Assembly (NCBI GenBank): GCA_903883645.1
Contig: CAISBR010000096.1
Coordinates: 1 to 46,027, forward strand
Direction of reading: 5' to 3'
From: an uncultured Myxococcales bacterium
GTDB lineage: Bacteria > Myxococcota_A > UBA9042
Length of the DNA: 46,027 nt
Shown here: positions 32,964 through 40,465 of the stretch, piece by piece
Layout: each line of letters starts with the position of its first letter
How positions within the stretch are numbered: the first letter of the stretch is position 1
The notes under the pieces: generated by a model
The model's input: only the letters and a program-made list of their open reading frames with translations
Database searches by the model: none
What the model was told of the DNA's origin: nothing
Translations under genes and position numbers: made by a program

Positions 32964-34124
32964 CTATAGGCAGAGTTTCGTCAAGATTTCGCGCATGATC
33001 TCGCTGGTGCCGCCGCCGATGGTGATGAGGCGCATGTCACGGAACACGCGCGACACGGTGCACTCGTCCATATAGCCCATGCCGCCATAGAGTTGCACGC
33101 AGCGGTCGACGACCTTGGTGGCCACTTCGCCGCAATACAGCTTGCACATGGCGATTTCGCGCCAGGCGTTGTCGCCGTCGATCACCAGTTGCACGGTGCG
33201 GTAGCACAGCTGGCGACCCGCCTCGAGCTCGGTCTCAAGCTGCACAATCTGGTGGCGGACAGTCTGAAACCCCATCAGATTCTTACCGAATGCGTGCCGC
33301 GTCTGGCACCACTCGATCGTCTCGTCGAGCATCCGTTGCGCCCCCGCTATCGCCGTCAGCGCGCCCACCAGCCGCTCGCCGCCAAAATTTTGCATCACGT
33401 AGTAGAAGCCTTCGCCCTCATTTCCAAGCAAATTCTTCGCCGGGATGCGGCAGTCCTCAAACGCGATCTCGGCCGTGTCGGAGCAGTGGTTCCCCATCTT
33501 CTCGAGCTTGCGCGTCACCCGAAACCCTTTGGTATCTGTAGGGAACATCAGCAGCGAGATCCCATCATGCCCCGTGCCGCCTGTCCGCGCCGCCAAGGTG
33601 ATAAAATCGGCCCGCGTGCCATTGGTGATGTAGGTCTTGCTGCCGTTAATCACATAGTCGTCGCCGTCGCGGCGGGCAGTCGTACGAATTCCGGCCACAT
33701 CCGAGCCGGCATCGGGCTCCGTGATGCCAAGCGCCGCAATCGCCTGCCCCGCGATCGCCGGCTTCAAGTAGTTCTGGTGGTGGTAGCTGTCGCCGATCTC
33801 GTGGATCACCGGCGTCGCCATGTCGCTCTGCACCAAAAGTGCCATTGTTAGGCCAGCTAAGGTGCTGTGCACCATCTCTTCGGCATAGGCGACCGTGTAC
33901 CACCAGTCGAGACCCAGGCCACCCAGCTCCTCGGGCATGCGGATACCGAGCAGGCCCAAGTCCGCAGCTTGCTTAAAGACTTCGCGCGGAAACAGCCGGG
34001 CCTCCTCCCACTCGTGGGCATTGGGCTTTAGGCTCTTCTCGCACCAATCGCGCACCGTCTTGCGCAGTTGCGTGTGCTCCTCGCCAAATTGCCGGTAATT
34101 GCGGGCGCGGTCGGTCTGAAACAT
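32964..34124 (-). CDS. Acyl-CoA dehydrogenase, LCAD-like
   Basis: A 386-residue flavoenzyme introducing a trans-2 double bond into acyl-CoA. ITEPDAGSDVAGIRTTA and YVINGSKTYITNG are the two family signatures. The usual catalytic Glu near the C-terminus (YEGTSEI) is absent: here the segment is IGGGTSEIMREI. In long-chain and isovaleryl-CoA dehydrogenases the base sits earlier instead, and a suitable Glu is present in FGGERLVGAL. This supports a long- or branched-chain substrate, by inference. AAGGAG precedes ATG 34124; the open frame beyond it overlaps the divergent START-like gene and is not used. Confidence 0.9.
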   Translation of the reverse strand: MFQTDRARNYRQFGEEHTQLRKTVRDWCEKSLKPNAHEWEEARLFPREVFKQAADLGLLGIRMPEELGGLGLDWWYTVAYAEEMVHSTLAGLTMALLVQSDMATPVIHEIGDSYHHQNYLKPAIAGQAIAALGITEPDAGSDVAGIRTTARRDGDDYVINGSKTYITNGTRADFITLAARTGGTGHDGISLLMFPTDTKGFRVTRKLEKMGNHCSDTAEIAFEDCRIPAKNLLGNEGEGFYYVMQNFGGERLVGALTAIAGAQRMLDETIEWCQTRHAFGKNLMGFQTVRHQIVQLETELEAGRQLCYRTVQLVIDGDNAWREIAMCKLYCGEVATKVVDRCVQLYGGMGYMDECTVSRVFRDMRLITIGGGTSEIMREILTKLCL

Positions 34125-34323
34125 GGTGGCTCCTTGAAAAAGCTGTGCAGGCAGTGTGAAGTGCACGGGGTACGCCGTCAATTGCCGCGTGGTTGTGCCG
34201 CTCGCGCTTGACGTCTGCCGCCCAACTGGTGTCTTACTCGTGCCCTGCGGCTGCGCACTCGACGCGCGCCTGCCCCGACGCTGCCCTTGCCGCTGCCGAC
34301 TCGGCGGCCTTTCTGGAGTGCCA

Positions 34324-34926
34324 ATGTTCCATTTCTCCTTGCGTTCAGCACTGTTAACCACCACCTTACTCGGCGCCTCGCTCGCCTTGCCGTGTAGCGG
34401 CGTAGCGGCCGGCGATCTCGAAAGTCGGCTTGCTGCCGGCGAAATCGTGCTGACCACCCGCAGCGTGGCCGGCTGCGAGCTGCCCGAGGCGACTCTGACC
34501 GCCGTCATCGATGCTCCACCCGCTAAAGTCTGGAAAATCGTTGAGGATTGCAACAGCTACAGCAGGACCATGGTCCGCATCGCCGAGTCCAAAGAAGTGG
34601 CGCGCAACGGCAATGTGTCTCAGTGCAAAGTCACCATCGATATGCCGTTTCCGATCAGCAACTTGACGTCGATCGCCGAGGCGACCTCGACCGCCGGGCC
34701 GCCGCAGTGGAAGCGCCAATGGAAGCTGGTCAGTGGCGACTACAAGCGCAACGAAGGTGCCTGGACGCTCACGGCTTTTGACGCTGAGGGCACCAAGACC
34801 CGCGTGCAATACCGCGTGCTGGCCGACCCGAACGTGACCGTGCCCAACTACGTGATCCGCAAGGCCCAAGAGAGCGCCCTGCCCGATATGATTAAGAAAA
34901 TGCGCACCATCCTGACCGGAAAGTAG
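34324..34926 (+). CDS. Exported START/SRPBCC-like lipid-binding protein
   Basis: A 200-residue protein with a signal peptide (residues 1-28, ending near SGVAAG). The mature part has the helix-grip pattern: LTAVIDAPPAKVWKIVEDCNSYSRTM at about 58-83, then alternating strands and a final long helix ending in KKMRTILTGK. Proteins of the Coq10/START group bind hydrophobic ligands. The role here is unknown. GGAG stands shortly before ATG 34324. The PLP-enzyme gene begins at the very next base after the stop codon, so the two are probably co-transcribed. Confidence 0.75.
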   Translation: MFHFSLRSALLTTTLLGASLALPCSGVAAGDLESRLAAGEIVLTTRSVAGCELPEATLTAVIDAPPAKVWKIVEDCNSYSRTMVRIAESKEVARNGNVSQCKVTIDMPFPISNLTSIAEATSTAGPPQWKRQWKLVSGDYKRNEGAWTLTAFDAEGTKTRVQYRVLADPNVTVPNYVIRKAQESALPDMIKKMRTILTGK

Positions 34927-36111
34927 ATGAATCAGCCCGACCTCGCCGCCCAGTGGACGCTGGACCCCGCCGTCACGTTCTTGAACCACGGCTCGTTCGG
35001 CGCCTGTCCGCGCGCCGTGCAGGCTGAGCGCGCCCGCTGGCTCGACCGCCTTGAGCGCGAGCCGGTCACGCTGCTAGTCCGCGACCTGGAAGGGCTTTTG
35101 GCGGAAGTCCGCGGCGAGCTGGCGCGCTACTTGGGCTGCCAGGCCGACGACTTGGCGCTGGTGAGCAATGCGACGGAAGGAGTGGGAACCGTAGTTCGTT
35201 CGCTAACTTGGAAACAAGATGACGAAGTGCTACTTATCGATCACGCCTACAACGCCTGTAAAAATGCAGCAGAAGTCGAGCTTGGGCGTTTTGGCGGCCG
35301 CTGCGTAGTGGCACCGGTGCTCTTTCCGCTGACTGGCCCAGATGACGTTATCGAGTCGATTCTTCAGCATGTTAGCGTACATACCAAGCTAGCCATCATT
35401 GATCACATTACGAGCCCCACTGCAATCGTGCTCCCCATCGAGCGAATCGTGGCTGAGCTGCAGGGGCGCGGCGTCGACGTGCTGGTGGATGGGGCGCACG
35501 CGCCGGGCATGGTGCCGCTCGACCTAGACAAGCTGGGCGCGGCCTATTACACCGGCAACTGCCACAAGTGGCTATGCGCCCCCAAAGGCGCTGCTTTTCT
35601 TCACGTTCGTCGCGACCGCCAGCCCTTGATTCGGCCGCTGGTGATCTCGCACGGGGCGAACAGCCTGCGCAGCAATACATCGCGTTTTCGCATCGAATTC
35701 GACTGGACGGGCACCCGCGATCCATCGCCCTGGCTGGCGATTCCGGCGGCGATCGCCACGATGGCCGAGCTGCTGCCGGGCGGCTGGCCCGACGTCTATG
35801 CGTATAATCATCAACTTGCGCTCGATTCGCGACAGCTTTTGTGCCAAGCGCTGGGTATCGAACCGCCCTGTCCGGCCGACATGCTTGGCTCGATGGCCGC
35901 GGTGATTCTGCCCGAGGGGCTGCAACCAGCCGGCGGTGCGGGCGATACGGACGCGCTGCACCTTTGGCTGTTTGAGCGGGGCTTCGACTTGCCGATCATG
36001 TGGCGGAATGGTAAGCGAATTCTGCGGGTTTCGTGCCAGCTCTACAATCAGCGCGCACAGTACCTGCGCCTTGCCGAGCTACTTCGCGGTCTGCCACACA
36101 ACCATAGCTAA
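34927..36111 (+). CDS. Class V aminotransferase, isopenicillin-N-epimerase-like
   Basis: A 394-residue PLP enzyme of fold type I. VTFLNHGSFGACPRAVQ at the N-terminus and LVSNATEGV, DGAHAPGMVPLDL, then NCHKWLCAPKGAAFL (with the PLP Lys in CHKW) follow the CefD/Csd subgroup. Activities in this group include epimerisation, desulfuration and C-S lyase reactions; the sequence does not decide. No beta-lactam genes are present, so the CefD name should not be taken literally. ATG directly follows the START-like stop codon. Its stop codon abuts the convergent VWA gene with no spacer. Confidence 0.82.
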   Translation: MNQPDLAAQWTLDPAVTFLNHGSFGACPRAVQAERARWLDRLEREPVTLLVRDLEGLLAEVRGELARYLGCQADDLALVSNATEGVGTVVRSLTWKQDDEVLLIDHAYNACKNAAEVELGRFGGRCVVAPVLFPLTGPDDVIESILQHVSVHTKLAIIDHITSPTAIVLPIERIVAELQGRGVDVLVDGAHAPGMVPLDLDKLGAAYYTGNCHKWLCAPKGAAFLHVRRDRQPLIRPLVISHGANSLRSNTSRFRIEFDWTGTRDPSPWLAIPAAIATMAELLPGGWPDVYAYNHQLALDSRQLLCQALGIEPPCPADMLGSMAAVILPEGLQPAGGAGDTDALHLWLFERGFDLPIMWRNGKRILRVSCQLYNQRAQYLRLAELLRGLPHNHS

Positions 36112-37824
36112 CTACTTGCTAATCAGCTTGCTTAGGCTATCTAGCAAGTCGGCCGCATCGTCTAGATTCGGCACGCTCGCGTCGTAGACCAGCAGGTCGC
36201 CAGCCATCAGCTGCATGTGCTTGTCGTGCAACTGCTTTTGCACAGCCAGCACCGCCACCGCCTCGGACTTCTTGCCGCCATCGGCCAGCGCCACCGCTTG
36301 CATCAAGCTCAGACCATCGCCCAGCAGCAGCCACGCTCGGTGCACGGCCGGGTCGGTAAAGTAGGCCATGCCCGCATCAGGAATCTGAAGTAGTCCTGGC
36401 ACCTTAACAGGCACATCGTACGACTCGGCAGCGCCGCCCTTCGACAGGGTGTAGCCGTAGGTCACCGTCGCCAGGGTCAGCTGTACCAGGTCGCTGGGCT
36501 GCGCATTGGCCGGAGCGGTCAGGCGCGCCATCACCAAGCCGTTGCGTTTACTGGCAAACAGCGTCGGCATAGCCACCGGCTCGGTCACCGCAGTCGGGTC
36601 TGGGGGCACGCCGATCTCGCCCGGATCCGTGGTCTGCCCCTCCACCGCTTTGGGCCCGGTGATGCTGACGACGCCATCCTTCTCGACCCAATCGAACCCA
36701 TAAATTTCAGCAACTTTCCACCCACTGGCAAGTTTGAACTGCAGGGTAAGCTTCTCGGCCACGGGCATCAGCATGGTCTCAAGGTCCTGGATAAACACCT
36801 CTTTGGCCGCGGTGGCATCGGGCAAGAACCAGGCAGTTCCATTCCCTTTTTGCGCTATACCGTTCATCAGCGACGGCGAGAAGTCGAGCCCTACGCCCAC
36901 CGACGAGACGCTGCAGCCCAGGGCCACGGCATCGGTGACCTGGCCCCAGATGCTCGCTGGGCCCGTGGTGCCAACCGTAGGTAATCCGTCAGAAAGAAAC
37001 AGGATTCGCTTCTGCTCAAAGCCTGTGGGGGTCGCCTGGCAAGCCGACTTGGCCTGGTCGAGCGCCTGGAAGATGTTGGTACCGCCGTCGGCCACCAGCG
37101 TATCGATCGCCGCGTGCAAATCTTGAATATTGCTGGCATCAATCACCTGCGGAGCGAACGAAACCTGCACGTCGCTCGAAAAGCTGATCAGGCCCAGCCG
37201 CGTACCCTTGGGCAACTGCTCCGCTAGCGCGTGCAAGCCCGCCTTTACAAAGGCCAACTTGTCGCCCGCCATCGAGCCCGAGCGGTCGATAACCACAGTT
37301 AGACTGAGCGTGGTCTGCACATCGGCCAGCGACTTGCCAGAATTTAGACCGATTTGGAGCACTGCCTCGGGCTGACCACCGGGCTCGGCCATCACCCCAG
37401 CCAGCGCGTGCAGCGTGACCACGCGGTCCTTCTGCGCCGCCGGCAGCACCGTGTCGTGCTCGTTCAGCCAACCTTCGATCGTCATGTCGCCGGGCTTGGG
37501 CAGCAGCGCGGCGGCCAGTTTCTGTCGAAAAAACGCAATGTCTTGCGCGCCGCCTGGCTTGAGGCCGATGCCCGTGTCGCTGTTGGCGCCAGTGCCCGGA
37601 GTTTGCGTCGTGCCGCCGCCCTTTGAGGTGCCCGCATCCGCGCCCATGTCGGTCGCGCCGCTGCCCGCCGAGTCGTAGCCGCCGCCGGCGTCGCCGCTGG
37701 AGTAACTGCCCAACGAGCTGGTGGTGGCCGGCGTGTCCATGCCGCCCGCGCAGCCCGCGACCGCTAGGCCCACCAAAGCGGCCAAACTGCTCAAGCTGCC
37801 TCTAAATTTCGCGATCTTGTTCAT
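36112..37824 (-). CDS. VWA-domain lipoprotein
   Basis: A 570-residue surface lipoprotein. The signal peptide ends in LAVAGC, followed by a Gly/Ser/Asp-rich spacer. The MIDAS motif DRSGSM lies near residues 179-184, and further ligands are expected at GGTN and SDGLPT. The arrangement of a short N-terminal block followed by VWA and a beta-rich tail resembles YfbK-like von Willebrand domain proteins. A metal-dependent protein-binding role is likely, with no known partner. AGGAGGGG precedes ATG 37824. A short inverted repeat lies 155 bases upstream. Confidence 0.85.
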   Translation of the reverse strand: MNKIAKFRGSLSSLAALVGLAVAGCAGGMDTPATTSSLGSYSSGDAGGGYDSAGSGATDMGADAGTSKGGGTTQTPGTGANSDTGIGLKPGGAQDIAFFRQKLAAALLPKPGDMTIEGWLNEHDTVLPAAQKDRVVTLHALAGVMAEPGGQPEAVLQIGLNSGKSLADVQTTLSLTVVIDRSGSMAGDKLAFVKAGLHALAEQLPKGTRLGLISFSSDVQVSFAPQVIDASNIQDLHAAIDTLVADGGTNIFQALDQAKSACQATPTGFEQKRILFLSDGLPTVGTTGPASIWGQVTDAVALGCSVSSVGVGLDFSPSLMNGIAQKGNGTAWFLPDATAAKEVFIQDLETMLMPVAEKLTLQFKLASGWKVAEIYGFDWVEKDGVVSITGPKAVEGQTTDPGEIGVPPDPTAVTEPVAMPTLFASKRNGLVMARLTAPANAQPSDLVQLTLATVTYGYTLSKGGAAESYDVPVKVPGLLQIPDAGMAYFTDPAVHRAWLLLGDGLSLMQAVALADGGKKSEAVAVLAVQKQLHDKHMQLMAGDLLVYDASVPNLDDAADLLDSLSKLISK

Positions 37825-37978
37825 GCTGCCCCTCCTGCCGACGTCGCGGCGGCCATTGCGCGGCGTGGTGCCGATACAATGAGCTAAAGCAAGGTCCGTG
37901 CCAGGGGCTGAGGTTGCGATGAATAGGCTGTTCATAAAGCGATTTTCTGACCGCGAACGGCTGCTAACTTCCGGGCCT

Positions 37979-38016
37979 AGTGTCGAAATTCAACACATGT
38001 CGACTTTTTCGACACT
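37979..38016. repeat. Inverted repeat between the VWA gene and the response-regulator gene
   Basis: Ten-base arms AGTGTCGAAA (37979-37988) and TTTCGACACT (38007-38016) surround 18 bases that contain a further GTCGAC. No T-run follows in either direction, so a terminator is unlikely. It could be an operator for the VWA gene promoter. Arms of this size can arise by chance. Confidence 0.4.
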
Positions 38017-38026
38017 TCCTCGACGG

Positions 38027-38752
38027 CTAGCCCTGCCCGGTGGGCGAAAATCGATAGCCCACGCCGCGGACAGTCACAAAGTGGCGCGGCGCGTCGGGAT
38101 CCGGCTCGAGCTTGCCGCGCAGTCGCATCACAAAGTTATCGACGGTACGCAGGGTTGCCTGCTCGCTCCCCCACACATCGCGCAGCAGGTCATCGCGGGT
38201 CAGCACGCGCTCAGGCCGTTCGACAAAGTGCAGCAACAGCGAAAATTCACGGGCAGTCATCGGCACTTCAGCATTGCCGCGCCGCAACCGATGGCCGTCG
38301 CGGTCGATCTGGATATCACCAAAGCTGTGCATGTCGGCGACCGGCTGCCCGGCCTGCTGCGTGGCCTGGATGCGCTGCGACCGGCGAAGCGAAGTGCGCA
38401 CGCGGGCCCGCAACTCTGCAAGACCAAATGGCTTAGTAATATAGTCATCGGCGCCAAGCTCGAGCCCGAGCACCTTGTCGGCCTCTTCGGCCCGCGCGGT
38501 CAGCAAGATCACCGGCAGGTCGGGCAAGTCGCGCCGCACAGCACGCAACAGCTCGAAACCATTGCGCCCTGGCAACATTACATCCAGTAGCAGCAGGTCG
38601 AGCGGCTGCGACCGCAGCATCGCCTCAGCGGTATCGGCGTCCGCGCACAGCAGCGTCTGGTAGCCTTCGAGCCCTAGGTTCAGGTCGAGGCCCTCGCGAA
38701 TGGCCGCGTCGTCTTCAACAATCAGGATGCGCGCGCGCGGCGGTTCAATCAC
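38027..38752 (-). CDS. OmpR/PhoB-family response regulator
   Basis: A 241-residue two-component regulator. The receiver has ILIVEDDA at its start, the phosphorylated Asp57 in LLLLDVMLPG, Thr in LLTAR, and Lys in DYITKPF. A winged-helix DNA-binding domain covers the last 100 residues (LTREEFSLL-like MTAREFSLLLHF, then TVDNFVMRLRGKLE and VRGVGYRF). GTG 38752 is the best start by family length; the frame is open to 38830, and the ribosome site is poor. It is the last gene of the operon, after the histidine kinase. Confidence 0.9.
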   Translation of the reverse strand: MIEPPRARILIVEDDAAIREGLDLNLGLEGYQTLLCADADTAEAMLRSQPLDLLLLDVMLPGRNGFELLRAVRRDLPDLPVILLTARAEEADKVLGLELGADDYITKPFGLAELRARVRTSLRRSQRIQATQQAGQPVADMHSFGDIQIDRDGHRLRRGNAEVPMTAREFSLLLHFVERPERVLTRDDLLRDVWGSEQATLRTVDNFVMRLRGKLEPDPDAPRHFVTVRGVGYRFSPTGQG

Positions 38753-38848
38753 GATGGCAAGCCCCCGGGTGGTACCATGGCGCGGCGCGTTGTGCCCGAG
38801 GCGCCGGCAAGATGCAAGCTGCGAAGGCAATTTCCTTAGACACGGACG

Positions 38849-39751
38849 CTAAAGCGCAGGGATTTCGACCACAAACGTGCTGCCTCGCCCCGGTGCACTA
38901 TCGACGCGGATGCGCCCGCCGTGGGCCGACACCACATGCTTGGCAAAGGCTAGCCCCAGACCCGAGCCCTCGGTCACGCGCGACAGACGATCGTCAACTC
39001 TATAGAAAAGCTCGAAAATCCGCCGATGCTCGTGCAAGGCGATGCCCGGACCGTTGTCGCGCACGGCGATCTGCAGGTCGGTCCGCTGGCGATTTTGCAG
39101 CGTAGTTACGCGAACTTCGATATGCTTCTCGCTGCCCGTGTACTTAAAGGCGTTGTCGAGCAGGTTTTGCACGACGTCTTGCAAGGCCTCTGCGTCCGCC
39201 GCCACCATTGGTAACTTATCTTCAATATCAAGCACTAACGTCACATTTGGCGGGTCGAGGCGGGGCTCAAAGCGCAGCACCACCGCCCGCACCAGCTCTG
39301 CCACATCGGTCGGCGCCAGGCGGTACTTGGTTTTGCCGGCCTCAAGGCGCGCCAGCTCGAGCAGACGGTCGATCATCGCCGACAGCCGCTCGGTCTCTTG
39401 CCCTAGCAGCGCCAAGACGCGCGCGCGCCGCACCGGATCCTCAAGTCGCTGCTCGCGCAACGTCTCGACAAACATGCGGATCGAGGTGAGCGGCGTGCGA
39501 AAATCGTGGCTAACCTTGCTCAAGAAGTCGGCCTGCAGCCGCGACAAGTCGGCCGAACGGCGCAGCGCCAGCACGAGCCAGGCCGTGCCGGCCAGCAGCT
39601 CGACACAAAACACCAAGATCAGCACACCAAAGGCCACGTCAAAGTTTTCGCGGCGATAGTACAGCACCAAGATGCCGACCACGCTGAGCACCACCGCGGG
39701 CGTCAGCAAAAAGGCCGAGGCCAAATAGGCCGTTTGCCGCACGCGACGCAT
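38849..39751 (-). CDS. Sensor histidine kinase with two membrane helices and almost no outer sensor domain
   Basis: A 300-residue kinase. Two helices (about residues 9-31 and 40-62) are separated by a very short loop, so no periplasmic ligand domain is present. The HisKA His82 is in SHDFRTPLTSIRMF. The ATPase domain has QNLLDNAFKY (N box), DNGPGI and GSGLGLAFAK (G boxes). All catalytic elements are intact. ATG 39751 begins three bases after the stop of the glycosyltransferase gene. Its likely partner is the downstream OmpR-type regulator. With no sensor of its own, a signal might come from a membrane or lipoprotein partner. Confidence 0.9.
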   Translation of the reverse strand: MRRVRQTAYLASAFLLTPAVVLSVVGILVLYYRRENFDVAFGVLILVFCVELLAGTAWLVLALRRSADLSRLQADFLSKVSHDFRTPLTSIRMFVETLREQRLEDPVRRARVLALLGQETERLSAMIDRLLELARLEAGKTKYRLAPTDVAELVRAVVLRFEPRLDPPNVTLVLDIEDKLPMVAADAEALQDVVQNLLDNAFKYTGSEKHIEVRVTTLQNRQRTDLQIAVRDNGPGIALHEHRRIFELFYRVDDRLSRVTEGSGLGLAFAKHVVSAHGGRIRVDSAPGRGSTFVVEIPAL

Positions 39752-39754
39752 CAA

Positions 39755-40465
39755 CTAGCCTTTGTGCGCCCGGTCGCGCTGGCGAAAGGCGACCACTTCG
39801 CCTGCCACCCGCCTGATTTGCTTGATGTTTGCAATCCGCGATGGCGTGCCATCGGTGCGCGGCAGGCTGGCGATGGTCGTATCCGCGACCCGGTAGCCGC
39901 GACGCAGCGCCTGGGCAATAAGCTCGAAGCTGAAGAAAAATGTATCTGCGCCAATGGCTTGCAACCCAATCTCGTCGCGTGCCAGCTTCACGGGGAACAG
40001 GTAGGTGCCCTCGAGCGCAAAATCGACACCGATCAGGGTGCGCATGTAGACACGAAAGCCGCGCGAAATGAATGTCCTCAGCCAGTTATTGGGCCGATTA
40101 CCATAGGTCGACAGCACAATCGGCGCCTGCGCCAAGGCCGGCAGCATCTTAGCCAGCTCGGCGGCGGGGATCTGCCCGTCGGCGGCCAGCATGCAAAAAT
40201 AGTCCTTGTGCGACGCGGCGATACCCGTGCGCAGACCGGCGCCCATGCCGCGATTGCGGTCGTGCTGCACCAGACGAATGCGCGGCTCGGCTTGCGTCGC
40301 TTGGCGCACCAGCTCGGCCGAACGGTCCGTCGAACCGTCATCGACTACAACAATCTCCCAATCTGCAAGCGAACTTGTGCAATAGGCCACGGCCTCGGCC
40401 AGCGTCGCCGGCAGGCTGCGCTCCTCGTTCAGGCACAGGTAGATGAGCGACAGCGACGGGGTCAT
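39755..40465 (-). CDS. GT2 glycosyltransferase, DPM1-like
   Basis: A 236-residue family 2 glycosyltransferase. LIYLCLNEERSL (about 7-18) and WEIVVVDDGSTD (36-47) mark the donor site, and RNRGMGAGLRTG follows. In DPM1/GtrB enzymes the metal motif is DADGQ; here it is AADGQ (94-98), with the first Asp replaced by Ala. No membrane helices are seen, so it is soluble or peripheral. The gene overlaps the RCC1 lipoprotein gene by four bases (ATGA) and precedes the histidine kinase. It might glycosylate the lipoprotein or build a polyprenyl-phosphate sugar; both are inference. Confidence 0.83.
   Translation of the reverse strand: MTPSLSLIYLCLNEERSLPATLAEAVAYCTSSLADWEIVVVDDGSTDRSAELVRQATQAEPRIRLVQHDRNRGMGAGLRTGIAASHKDYFCMLAADGQIPAAELAKMLPALAQAPIVLSTYGNRPNNWLRTFISRGFRVYMRTLIGVDFALEGTYLFPVKLARDEIGLQAIGADTFFFSFELIAQALRRGYRVADTTIASLPRTDGTPSRIANIKQIRRVAGEVVAFRQRDRAHKG

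Noticed and set aside
34125..34553. N-terminal extension of the acyl-CoA dehydrogenase frame
   Set aside because: The extension is not conserved-looking and overlaps the divergent START-like gene, whereas ATG 34124 has a strong ribosome site.
34927..36111. Beta-lactam biosynthesis gene, because of similarity to isopenicillin N epimerase
   Set aside because: The CefD-like class V family is broad and no other beta-lactam pathway gene is in the window.
36114..36149. Inverted repeat ACTTGCTA / TAGCAAGT at the end of the VWA gene as a terminator
   Set aside because: The loop is 20 bases, arms are short, no T-run follows, and most of it is coding sequence.
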